This document shows positions 57,406 through 63,697 of a stretch of DNA of 64,000 nt, piece after piece. The stretch is from a virus: IMG/VR virus record IMGVR_UViG_3300020162_001876, positions 46,999 through 110,998 of that record. One strand, written 5' to 3'. Position 1 is the first letter of the stretch; the number at the start of each line of letters is the position of its first letter. Position numbers and translations under genes: made by a program. The notes below the pieces were generated by a model. The model searched no databases, was not told the origin of the DNA, and saw nothing but the letters and a program-made list of their open reading frames with translations.

Positions 57406-57476
57406 GGGGTAAAAGCACATAAGGATGTGCAGGCGGTAGACGCCGCAAGGCCTGGGTTCGAATCCCAAGTACTCCA
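57406..57476 (+). tRNA. tRNA-like gene, anticodon unresolved
   Basis: Acceptor GGGGTAA/GTACTCC (or TGGGGTA/TACTCCA), D stem GCACA/TGTGC and T loop TTCGAAT are clear. The anticodon arm (GGCGGTAGACGCC) has no 7-nt loop with T33, so identity is open. Confidence 0.55.
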
Positions 57477-57543
57477 CAAAAGTATTAATTATGAAAAAGA
57501 AATTCGATGCTCATTAGGTTTATTAACCTAAAATTTGAGCAAA

Positions 57544-57723
57544 ATGAGAATCAAAAACTATACTAACAAAGAGTATAAAAAAGAAAAAAGAAAAGAGTAT
57601 AAGGAATGGGATACTTGGTTTGAAGATTATTGGAGTAAAAAGTCAAAAATATGGGCTTTTAAATACCGAGAATATAGAACCTGGAAGTATAACAGAAAAA
57701 CACAATATAAACCTTTAAAATAA
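57544..57723 (+). CDS. Small basic aromatic protein
   Basis: A 59-residue protein from ATG 57544 (a TTG at 57535 in the same frame is less likely). It is rich in Lys, Tyr, Trp and Arg (KRKEYKEWDTWFEDYWSKKS, then WAFKYREYRTWKYNRK), a composition of small nucleic-acid-binding or host-interaction proteins of phages. The preceding hairpin (GCTCATTAGGTT paired to AACCTAA and GAGC, 57509-57540) lies in its leader. Not recognised. Confidence 0.65.
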   Translation: MRIKNYTNKEYKKEKRKEYKEWDTWFEDYWSKKSKIWAFKYREYRTWKYNRKTQYKPLK

Positions 57724-57729
57724 GTTATC

Positions 57730-58236
57730 ATGAGTAAACATCAGAAAACACTAGTAGTGGATTCAAGCTTTATCGCAAGAAGTATTATACCTGCAGAAAG
57801 AGCATTTGTGATTTCTTATAAAGGTAATGCAGAGGTAATAGCAGAACATCCAGAAACATTTGGATTAGTAAATCCAAATCTAGAGATTTACAAACCTTCT
57901 ATTATTAGAGTATTCACTTATGTGAAACAACACATACATAAAGTTGCTCTGACAAGAGATAACATCTACAAAAGAGATAACTATGAATGTGTATATTGTG
58001 GAAGTTCAAATCAAAGAACACTAACATTGGATCACGTGGTTCCTCAATCAAAAGGAGGAAAAGATAGCTGGGACAATTTAGTAACAGCATGCAGAACATG
58101 TAATCAGGAAAAAGCTGATTTAACATTAGAGGAATATGGAAAAGAAATTCCAGAACCAAAACGTCCACATTACCTGATGCTATTAAGACAAGTTCAGGAC
58201 ATACCAAGAGAATGGGAAACATTTTTATTCTTTTAG
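57730..58236 (+). CDS. HNH endonuclease
   Basis: A 168-residue protein with a full HNH domain: zinc Cys in YECVYCGSS, then LTLDHVVPQSKGGKDSWDNL with the HH-N core, and ACRTCNQEKADLTLEEYG with the second Cys pair. The N-terminal 80 residues are a beta region. It could be a homing-type nuclease located in the tRNA region, or a Cas9-HNH/McrA-like host-directed nuclease; there is no intron nearby, so free-standing. Confidence 0.9.
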   Translation: MSKHQKTLVVDSSFIARSIIPAERAFVISYKGNAEVIAEHPETFGLVNPNLEIYKPSIIRVFTYVKQHIHKVALTRDNIYKRDNYECVYCGSSNQRTLTLDHVVPQSKGGKDSWDNLVTACRTCNQEKADLTLEEYGKEIPEPKRPHYLMLLRQVQDIPREWETFLFF

Positions 58237-58245
58237 TAAAAAAAG

Positions 58246-58277
58246 TTTGGAAATTAGAAATAAAGTTCGTATATTTA
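58246..58277 (+). promoter_or_regulatory. Host-like promoter TTTG-N20-TATATTTA (zinc-ribbon gene)
   Basis: TTTG 58246-58249, TATATTTA 58270-58277; ATG at 58296. Confidence 0.7.
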
Positions 58278-58295
58278 AGTATAAGAAATTAAGAT

Positions 58296-58469
58296 ATGAA
58301 AGATTTTTTAAATTGGTTAGTAGGACTTCCAAAATGTAAAAAAGGAGGAAGATGTAATTCAGATTCAGAAATGGAATATACATTAGCCTCAAAAAGATTC
58401 TTTGAAAAGACAAATAGATGGTGCTGTTCTAAATGTAATAAAGAAGTAACAGACTATTTTAAAATTTAA
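58296..58469 (+). CDS. Small zinc-ribbon-like protein
   Basis: A 57-residue protein behind a host-like promoter. Cys14 and Cys20 (PKCKKGGRCN) with Cys43/44 and Cys47 (WCCSKCNKE) form a plausible four-Cys zinc site. The N-terminal helix is amphipathic (KDFLNWLVGLP). An early regulator or host-factor binder is possible by analogy with other small zinc proteins; no direct evidence. Confidence 0.7.
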   Translation: MKDFLNWLVGLPKCKKGGRCNSDSEMEYTLASKRFFEKTNRWCCSKCNKEVTDYFKI

Positions 58470-58470
58470 A

Positions 58471-58541
58471 ATCACCTACTACAAAACAGCACGTGAAATT
58501 AATACTGACTTGTACTGTCTGGAAGGTCAGGCTAGGTGAAT
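58471..58541 (+). ncRNA. Small structured element before tRNA-Cys
   Basis: TCACCTA (58472-58478) pairs with TAGGTGA (58533-58539); inside, TGAC/GTCA forms a hairpin. It is preceded by the sequence AAAATTTAAAATCAC, which also precedes the larger element at 58790. Confidence 0.5.
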
Positions 58542-58543
58542 TT

Positions 58544-58613
58544 GGGCAGGATGGTCTTGGAGGCCGGCAGGATTGCAAACTCTGCAGAGTAAGTTCGATT
58601 CTTACCTTGCCCT
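58544..58613 (+). tRNA. tRNA-Cys(GCA)
   Basis: Acceptor GGGCAGG/CTTGCCC, D stem GGTC/GGCC, anticodon loop TTGCAAA, T arm GTAAG/CTTAC, discriminator T as expected for Cys. Confidence 0.88.
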
Positions 58614-58633
58614 CAAAAAAAGATTAAAAAAGG

Positions 58634-58665
58634 TTTGGCTATCGGAAATTAATTTCGTATATTAA
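58634..58665 (+). promoter_or_regulatory. Host-like promoter of tRNA array 2
   Basis: TTTG 58634-58637, TATATTAA 58658-58665, 20-nt spacer, followed by a leader with TCATTGAAATATTGG; a near copy of the array 1 promoter/leader. Confidence 0.7.
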
Positions 58666-58707
58666 ATCATAATAAAAAGATCATTGAAATATTGGATAAG
58701 ATAAATT

Positions 58708-58780
58708 GCCCGAGTGGTGGAACGGCAGACACGCTTGACTTAGGATCAAGATATTGCGGGTTCGAATCCCGCCTTGGGTA
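58708..58780 (+). tRNA. tRNA-Leu(TAG)
   Basis: Acceptor GCCCGAG/CTTGGGT, anticodon stem CTTGA/TCAAG with loop CTTAGGA, T arm GCGGG/CCCGC, discriminator A; variable arm unusually short for Leu. Confidence 0.88.
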
Positions 58781-58789
58781 CAAAATTTA

Positions 58790-58970
58790 AAATCACTTGC
58801 TTGAAGATAAACAAATGATAAGAGGTAGTCTATTACAAACGTACAAAATAGATTATCATTAAACTGTACTAGCAGTTGTGTTTGTTGTAGAGATAGACCT
58901 GGAAAAACAGGATAAAGAAGAGAATCTGGAAACAGTAAATCTATTCCACTAGAATTTGGACAAGTGATTT
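58790..58970 (+). ncRNA. Structured RNA with 10-bp terminal helix and four hairpins
   Basis: AAATCACTTG (58790-58799) pairs perfectly with CAAGTGATTT (58961-58970). Inside: a long hairpin AATGATAA/TTATCATT plus TCTATT/AATAGA (58814-58860), AACTG/CAGTT (58862-58877), CCTG/CAGG with loop GAAAAA (58898-58911) and CTG-GAAA-CAG (58926-58935). Non-coding and not matching any RNA family I can name. Confidence 0.65.
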
Positions 58971-58980
58971 AAAACTAAAA

Positions 58981-59047
58981 TTAGAGTTAGCTTATAGTAA
59001 AGCAGCAGGGGCTAACCTGCAGAACGGATACGAGAACCGGCTCTAAT
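58981..59047 (+). tRNA. tRNA-like element, anticodon unresolved
   Basis: Acceptor TTAGAGT/GCTCTAA and D stem GCTT/AAGC are good. The anticodon arm GCAGG/CCTGC encloses only GGCTAA, and the T arm is degenerate (CGG/CCG, no TTCGA). Probably a decayed tRNA. Confidence 0.45.
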
Positions 59048-59052
59048 TATTT

Positions 59053-59124
59053 GCTTCTGAAACATAAATGGTAATGTACTTGATTTGTACTCAAGAAAAC
59101 GGGGTTCGATTCCTCGCAGAAGCT
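59053..59124 (+). tRNA. tRNA-Thr(TGT)
   Basis: Acceptor GCTTCTG/CAGAAGC, D stem ACAT/ATGT, anticodon stem CTTGA/TCAAG with loop TTTGTAC, T arm CGGGG/CCTCG. Confidence 0.92.
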
Positions 59125-59132
59125 CAATAATT

Positions 59133-59206
59133 GCATCATTCGCCTAGTAGGTATGGCACCACACTTCCAATGTGGAATAAGGCCGGTTCGAGACCGGCAT
59201 GATGCT
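59133..59206 (+). tRNA. tRNA-Gly(TCC)
   Basis: Acceptor GCATCAT/ATGATGC, anticodon stem CCACA/TGTGG with loop CTTCCAA, T arm GCCGG/CCGGC. Confidence 0.93.
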
Positions 59207-59257
59207 CAAGGGTGTGTGGGAACCCAAGAATATGTGATGAACATATACCCACAATCT

Positions 59258-59329
59258 GCTGCGTTAGTGAAGAGGTTAACACGTATCACTTTCTATGATA
59301 AGGCACGGGTTCGAATCCCGTACGCAGTA
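59258..59329 (+). tRNA. tRNA-Glu(TTC)
   Basis: Acceptor GCTGCGT/ACGCAGT, anticodon stem TATCA/TGATA with loop CTTTCTA, T arm ACGGG/CCCGT, discriminator A. A hairpin-rich 50-nt spacer precedes it. Confidence 0.93.
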
Positions 59330-59335
59330 CAATTT

Positions 59336-59407
59336 GGGGCTATAGTATAACGGCTATTACAATGGTTTTGCAAATCATAAATTGGAGTTCGATTCTCCAT
59401 AGCTCCA
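59336..59407 (+). tRNA. tRNA-Ala(TGC)
   Basis: Acceptor GGGGCTA/TAGCTCC, anticodon stem ATGGT/ATCAT with loop TTTGCAA, T arm TGGAG/CTCCA, discriminator A. Confidence 0.93.
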
Positions 59408-59463
59408 CAATAGCTTAATCGACTTTTGACAGATTTGACAACTTGGAACAGACAAGTAATTTT

Positions 59464-59535
59464 GGTCTATTGGTCCAGGGGAATGGATGCCTGCCTGTCA
59501 CGTAGGAGACCCGGGTTCGAATCCCGGATAGACCG
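59464..59535 (+). tRNA. tRNA-Asp(GTC)
   Basis: Acceptor GGTCTAT/ATAGACC, anticodon stem CCTGC/GTAGG with loop CTGTCAC, T arm CCGGG/CCCGG, discriminator G. Confidence 0.92.
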
Positions 59536-59541
59536 CATATC

Positions 59542-59612
59542 GCGAGGGGGAGGTAAGGTATCTCATGACTCTCATAAGGTCACTTAAATCGGTTCAATTC
59601 CGGTCCTACGCT
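59542..59612 (+). tRNA. tRNA-Met(CAT) or Ile2, copy 2
   Basis: Acceptor GCGAGGG/CCTACGC with one A-A mismatch, anticodon stem TGACT/GGTCA with loop CTCATAA, T arm ATCGG/CCGGT with loop TTCAATT. Confidence 0.75.
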
Positions 59613-59619
59613 ACAAATT

Positions 59620-59691
59620 GGTCTCGTAGCTCAGAGGTAGAGCAAGTTCCTCATAAGAACGAGGTCGGGATATCATAATTCCCCGGGACCA
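59620..59691 (+). tRNA. tRNA-Met(CAT), copy 3
   Basis: Acceptor GGTCTCG/CGGGACC, D stem GCTC/GAGC, anticodon stem GTTC/GAAC with loop CTCATAA, T stem GGGAT/TTCCC with an unusual loop, discriminator A. No GGG/CCC anticodon stem, so not an obvious initiator. Confidence 0.8.
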
Positions 59692-59736
59692 CAAAATTTA
59701 TCCAATATGAGAGCAATTCAATCGTCTCCAATGTAG

Positions 59737-59755
59737 TTTTAGCTATTAGCTAAAA
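59737..59755 (+). promoter_or_regulatory. Hairpin immediately before a start codon
   Basis: TTTTAGCT/AGCTAAAA with loop ATT ends 2 nt before ATG 59758; a possible translational control element. Confidence 0.5.
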
Positions 59756-59757
59756 TT

Positions 59758-59991
59758 ATGACTCAGAAATTGAGAATTTGGAGAGTAGTCCCAACCAGCA
59801 TGACTGGTGTTCAGGCTCCCACGTTTTTTGTTGAAACAACACAGAACGGACGAGAAGAAGCAGAAAAATCTGCAAACCTACAAGCAAGACAAAAATCTAG
59901 CTTGGGTAAGTTTAACAATTGGTATTTTGATTTAACAAGAATGAATGTCAGAGTTGACAAACATGGGAGGTATATCAAACATCACCAATAA
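59758..59991 (+). CDS. Small basic protein
   Basis: A 77-residue protein after the tRNA array: LRIWRVVPTSMTGVQAPTFF, then VETTQNGREEAEKSANLQAR, with a basic, aromatic C-terminus (DKHGRYIKHHQ). An alpha/beta fold is plausible. Not recognised. Confidence 0.7.
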   Translation: MTQKLRIWRVVPTSMTGVQAPTFFVETTQNGREEAEKSANLQARQKSSLGKFNNWYFDLTRMNVRVDKHGRYIKHHQ

Positions 59992-60012
59992 TAAAAAGTA
60001 TTTGAAGAAAGA

Positions 60013-60044
60013 TTTGGATATCTGGATCTTTCTTCTTATATTTA
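60013..60044 (+). promoter_or_regulatory. Host-like promoter TTTG-N20-TATATTTA
   Basis: TTTG 60013-60016, TATATTTA 60037-60044. A 10-bp inverted repeat GAAGAAAGAT/ATCTTTCTTC (60004-60035) overlaps it. ATG at 60062. Confidence 0.7.
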
Positions 60045-60061
60045 AGTATAAAATAAAAGTT

Positions 60062-60502
60062 ATGGAAAAAGAATTTGTACCTTACGAACAAGCATTAGAT
60101 TTAAAAGAATTAGGGTTTAATAGAAGAACATTCTCGCAGTATAATACACACCAGGGTAATGAGTGGATATTAACATTTGATTTGTCGGGAGAAGGTCAGT
60201 ATCCTAATAACTCTCCAGCATGTATAGCACCAACATTTTCACAAGCATTTAGATGGTTGTTAATTTTAGTAAATAAAAATAAACATTTTAGTAACAAATG
60301 GACAATTAGCTACAATGAGGATTATTACTCTTTATTTTTAGGCGGTTGTAATATGGGAGTATTTAAAGCAGAACTTGAATGTTTAAAGAAACTAATTGAA
60401 ATAGTAAAACAATCACAAAAAATATATGATGAGAGTCCACATAGTAAAACATTCAGAACACCTGCAAGTGATTACAACTCTAGAGGTGGTTATCGTAAAT
60501 AA
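60062..60502 (+). CDS. Conserved Bacteroidota-phage-type protein
   Basis: Starts at ATG 60062; the frame is open upstream from 59945 but that region contains the promoter. The 146-residue protein begins KEFVPYEQALDLKELGFNRR and contains APTFSQAFRWLL and a C-terminal AELECLKKLIEIVK, a block I recall from many uncharacterised Bacteroidota phage proteins. Function unknown. Confidence 0.8.
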   Translation: MEKEFVPYEQALDLKELGFNRRTFSQYNTHQGNEWILTFDLSGEGQYPNNSPACIAPTFSQAFRWLLILVNKNKHFSNKWTISYNEDYYSLFLGGCNMGVFKAELECLKKLIEIVKQSQKIYDESPHSKTFRTPASDYNSRGGYRK

Positions 60503-60546
60503 AATTAATAGAAATAGTAAATAATAAATAATAAAATAGTATAGTT

Positions 60547-61458
60547 ATGAAAAATTCGTTATCAACAAAAGGGTTATCAATGTCTCAAGCACAATCAGTT
60601 TCTAACTTGTGCAACCAAAGATCAAAAGAAATCACTAATAAGTTAGTGGATATTAACAATGTTTCAAAAACATTAGTTATCAACTCAGAAACTTATACTG
60701 AGACTCAAGGTAATCCAATGCCTACAAATGTAGTAGAATTGTTAACTGAAAAAGCAAGACTGTCTGCTACACAAGCATTTTTGATGGAGAACATCAAAGC
60801 AAAAGACGAATTAATCACAAGCATCCAAAGAGATCAGTTTGAGTATGAGGTAGAAGCACCTCAAAGACCAAAAACAGAAGTAAGAGTTTTACCTTTCTTA
60901 GTTGATGAGAATTGGGGTTGGAGTCAATTATCAGCTGCTGAACACAATGAGTATTTAGAGGCTGAAGCATATGCTTCACATATTGGACAATTTATCCATA
61001 AAGGAGGTAAATTGGATAAATTGAGATCAGAATTACCTACCATTAAAACTTTAGAGTTTATGGAAATTGAGGTAGGAAAGAAAACACCTATGAAAGTAAG
61101 TGTTCACCACACCTCAGACCAGTTACTTGAAATCCATGAACAGTTAGCAGCTCTACATAGAGGGTATGAGCAAAAAGTAAATTACTTTAAAGCCAAAGTA
61201 AAAAATTCAGTAACAACTGAAAATGCTCGTATTGCTAAAGAAAGAGCTGATATCCAATCAGAGGTAAATGAAATTAACTCAAAACAAGATGTTGAGTACA
61301 AAAATGCTTACGATAAATGGGCAGCTGAGTATAAGAAAGCATCTCAAGAATTTGAGATTGATCGTCAGAATAGAATTCACGAAACTGCCAATTTAAAAAT
61401 CGAAGTAGCAGAAAGATTCCAGCCTGTGATTGATATGTTCTTAAATAAATTAAAATAA
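60547..61458 (+). CDS. Unknown coiled-coil protein
   Basis: A 303-residue protein. Helical N-terminal half (LSMSQAQSVSNLCNQRSKEI, then KARLSATQAFLMENIKAKDE), a short central domain with RVLPFLVDENWGWSQLSAAE and a long C-terminal coiled coil (ARIAKERADIQSEVNEINSK). No enzyme motif. I do not recognise it beyond a feeling that it recurs in flavophages. Confidence 0.75.
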   Translation: MKNSLSTKGLSMSQAQSVSNLCNQRSKEITNKLVDINNVSKTLVINSETYTETQGNPMPTNVVELLTEKARLSATQAFLMENIKAKDELITSIQRDQFEYEVEAPQRPKTEVRVLPFLVDENWGWSQLSAAEHNEYLEAEAYASHIGQFIHKGGKLDKLRSELPTIKTLEFMEIEVGKKTPMKVSVHHTSDQLLEIHEQLAALHRGYEQKVNYFKAKVKNSVTTENARIAKERADIQSEVNEINSKQDVEYKNAYDKWAAEYKKASQEFEIDRQNRIHETANLKIEVAERFQPVIDMFLNKLK

Positions 61459-61503
61459 TTTGGTACCAAAGGGCTAAGCACAAGCCGATGCCCTAAGGTT
61501 TTA

Positions 61504-61809
61504 TGTCGGGAGTAGAAAGATTTTTATAAAACTATATATAAGATTTATTAATCATACTATGACATCAGCAAGACTTAGTGTCTCGCTTTAACAACTTTCG
61601 CTTCCACTACAACACCCAACAACTTCTGAGATAGAACTCAATCGTTAAACAAGTTACTGAAAGCTCATAGAGAAAGAGGAATCTTTACCACTAGACAGAT
61701 AATTGGTTAACAAAAAGAGACTTAGATTTTGTCTTTGCCTTTGAGGTAGAGGAAGGTTTTTGACATTGATTTGGTATTTGACATCGTCTATATACTTTTT
61801 CTCCCGACA
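61504..61809 (+). ncRNA. About 306-nt non-coding element with 9-bp terminal helix
   Basis: TGTCGGGAG (61504-61512) pairs perfectly with CTCCCGACA (61801-61809). Between them there is no credible ORF. Internal hairpins include AGAC/GTCT twice with the same TTAG in the loop (61571-61583 and 61718-61734). No RNase P or tmRNA signature that I can identify. The preceding 45 nt also contain hairpins (TTTGG/CCAAA, AGGGC/GCCCT). Confidence 0.6.
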
Positions 61810-61840
61810 ACATATTTTTTAAAAATAATTACAAAAAGGC

Positions 61841-61871
61841 TTGCTTACGCAGGTCTTTTTTCGTATATTTA
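61841..61871 (+). promoter_or_regulatory. Host-like promoter TTG-N20-TATATTTA
   Basis: TTG 61841-61843 and TATATTTA 61864-61871, 20-nt spacer with a CTTGC/GCAGG hairpin and T run inside; ATG at 61889. Confidence 0.65.
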
Positions 61872-61888
61872 GGTATAAGAAAGAAGTT

Positions 61889-62539
61889 ATGAAAATAGTA
61901 TTAGAAAAAGGACAACAATTGTTCTTCACATCAGACACACATTACTCACACTCAAACATTTGTAGTGCTACTACAAACTGGTCTGTGAACGATGGATATG
62001 CTCGTCAATTTGATTCATTACAAGATATGAACCAAAGACTGGTGGATAACATCAACAACATGGTTGGTGAAGATGATATTCTAATTCACTTAGGAGATTG
62101 GTCATTTGGAGGATTTGATAAGATTGAAGAATTTAGAAGTCAAATCAACTGTAAAAACATCCACTTGGTACTTGGAAATCATGATCACCACATTGAAAGA
62201 AACAAAGAAGGCGTACAAAGACTATTCTCTTCAGTACAAAACTACTTGAGATTAGAAGTAAAAAGACCAATCAACAAAGCAACAACTGAAAAGTTTACTT
62301 TCATTTGTATGCACTATCCAATTGCGTCATGGCACGATATGAACCAAGGAGTAATTCACTTGCATGGCCACGTTCATTTACCTGAACATTTAAGAATAGC
62401 AGAGGGTAAAGCAATGGATGTTGGAGTAGATGGAAACAAATTGGAACCTATATCATTAGATGAAATAGTAGAGATAATGAAAGATCGTCCAATTAAAAAA
62501 TTAGCCTTACCAAAGGATCATCACGAAAAAAGAATTTAA
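61889..62539 (+). CDS. Calcineurin-like metallophosphoesterase
   Basis: Start ATG 61889, 17 nt after the promoter; the longer frame from 61841 would run through the promoter. The 216-residue enzyme has all metal-binding blocks: FFTSDTHYSHSNI, LIHLGDWSFGG, LVLGNHDHH, CMHYPIASW and LHGHVHLP. Similar phage enzymes act on nucleotides, RNA ends or cyclic nucleotides; proximity to a kinase-like and an RNA ligase gene suggests RNA end processing (inference). Confidence 0.9.
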   Translation: MKIVLEKGQQLFFTSDTHYSHSNICSATTNWSVNDGYARQFDSLQDMNQRLVDNINNMVGEDDILIHLGDWSFGGFDKIEEFRSQINCKNIHLVLGNHDHHIERNKEGVQRLFSSVQNYLRLEVKRPINKATTEKFTFICMHYPIASWHDMNQGVIHLHGHVHLPEHLRIAEGKAMDVGVDGNKLEPISLDEIVEIMKDRPIKKLALPKDHHEKRI

Positions 62540-62540
62540 T

Positions 62541-62735
62541 ATGAAACTGCAGAAACTTTTTATAAAAGGAAGAAAATATAAAACTGATAAGACTATAGTA
62601 CTATGTACAAAGACAACCTGTAATTATTCTACAGAACATTTCCAAGGAGTGGTATTAGAATCAAAAGAGTACGCAACTGGAAGATTTAGTAAAACTTGGA
62701 TTATGGGAAGATTTGAAGAAGTAATTGAAGAATAA
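62541..62735 (+). CDS. Small protein of unknown function
   Basis: A 64-residue basic protein (LQKLFIKGRKYKTDKTIVLC, then WIMGRFEEVIEE) between the phosphoesterase and kinase-like genes with 1-3 nt spacing, so clearly part of their operon. A small beta barrel is likely. Confidence 0.7.
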   Translation: MKLQKLFIKGRKYKTDKTIVLCTKTTCNYSTEHFQGVVLESKEYATGRFSKTWIMGRFEEVIEE

Positions 62736-62738
62736 AAT

Positions 62739-63122
62739 ATGAAAGAGTTATTTTTATTAAGAGGATTACCAGGAGCAGGTAAATCAACATTAGCGAAATC
62801 ATTAGGTGGTTCGCATATGGAGGCTGATAAGTATTTTATGGATAAGGGTGAATATAAATTTGATCCAAGTAAAACAAGAGATGCTCATGAGTGGTGTCAA
62901 AATGCAGTAAGTGTTTGGATGGCAAACAATACAGAAAAGATTGTAGTATCAAACACATTTACTCAGGAATGGGAAATGGAGTATTACTTTGAATTAGCAA
63001 AAGAATACGGATACAGAGTTTATTCTTTAATTGTAGAAAATAGACATTCAGGAGTTAATTCTCATGGAGTACCAGAAGAAAAATTAGTACAAATGAAAAA
63101 TAGATTCGAGATATCGCTATGA
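62739..63122 (+). CDS. Polynucleotide-kinase-like P-loop protein
   Basis: A 127-residue P-loop kinase: Walker A GLPGAGKST (residues 9-17), an acidic MEADKYFMD motif after it, and VVSNTFTQEWEMEYYFELAK. The pattern is that of the kinase domain of phage Pnk and NEDD4BP2-like proteins; it has no phosphatase domain. Together with the adjacent RNA ligase it would repair broken RNA. It overlaps the next gene by 4 nt. Confidence 0.8.
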   Translation: MKELFLLRGLPGAGKSTLAKSLGGSHMEADKYFMDKGEYKFDPSKTRDAHEWCQNAVSVWMANNTEKIVVSNTFTQEWEMEYYFELAKEYGYRVYSLIVENRHSGVNSHGVPEEKLVQMKNRFEISL

Positions 63123-63697
63123 GAGAAACATTTGAAGATTACTTACAAAGACTAAAAGACAGACGCACAGAAGACGATTACAAGTACACTGATGAAGATT
63201 TTAAAAACTATATTCACTATATTTTCAATTGTTATGAAACTAACTTAAGTGTTTATAAATGTCTTGAATTTATGTATTTTGCAGAAAGAGATATAGATGA
63301 TACTTTATTCAATAGAGAACCTATTGAAGAATTAGGAATACTAGAAGTACCAATGCCTATACAGAAAGAAGAAAAAAGGTATAGTGAGGAAGAAGTAGAT
63401 TCCATTATAGCTGAAACTTGGAACAGTTGCGAAGATAATGAGGGGGATGAAACGTTTACACAAGCAAGAGGTAGGATTTTAAATCAATATAAACATAAAC
63501 AAGAGTCTACAGCTGATTACATTGACAGGCATATTATACAAGCGATGGTAGAATTACATAGACAAGAACAACACGACTTCTTACCAGGATTTATAAATCA
63601 ATTTGATCCTAAAGAAGGAGAAATAAATGGAGAAGAATGGACAGCAGTTCAGTTTTTAAAATGGTTAGAATTAAATAAATTTAAAATTATAAAATAA
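63119..63697 (+). CDS. Unknown acidic protein
   Basis: A 192-residue acidic, helical protein (ETFEDYLQRLKDRRTEDDYK, then EEVDSIIAETWNSCEDNEGD) between the kinase-like protein and the RNA ligase. No motifs recognised. It shares an ATGA overlap with the gene upstream and a one-base gap to the ligase. Confidence 0.7.
   Translation: MRETFEDYLQRLKDRRTEDDYKYTDEDFKNYIHYIFNCYETNLSVYKCLEFMYFAERDIDDTLFNREPIEELGILEVPMPIQKEEKRYSEEEVDSIIAETWNSCEDNEGDETFTQARGRILNQYKHKQESTADYIDRHIIQAMVELHRQEQHDFLPGFINQFDPKEGEINGEEWTAVQFLKWLELNKFKIIK

Noticed and set aside
57220-57477. 85-codon frame on the - strand
   Set aside because: Antisense to tRNA-Arg, tRNA-Trp and the following tRNA-like gene.
57730-58236. HNH protein as part of an intron or transposon
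   Set aside because: No split gene, inverted repeats or target duplications are visible around it; treated as a free-standing nuclease.
59153-59350. 65-codon open frame on the + strand
   Set aside because: Covers tRNA-Gly and tRNA-Glu; no protein-like features.
59945-60061. Upstream extension of the gene at 60062
   Set aside because: The extension overlaps the gene at 59758 and contains a complete promoter at 60013-60044, so ATG 60062 is the better start.
61504-61809. RNase P RNA or group I intron
   Set aside because: I could not find conserved core motifs of either; left as unclassified.
61841-61888. Upstream extension of the phosphoesterase gene
   Set aside because: It overlaps the promoter and would start at TTG within the -33 element; the family begins at ATG 61889.
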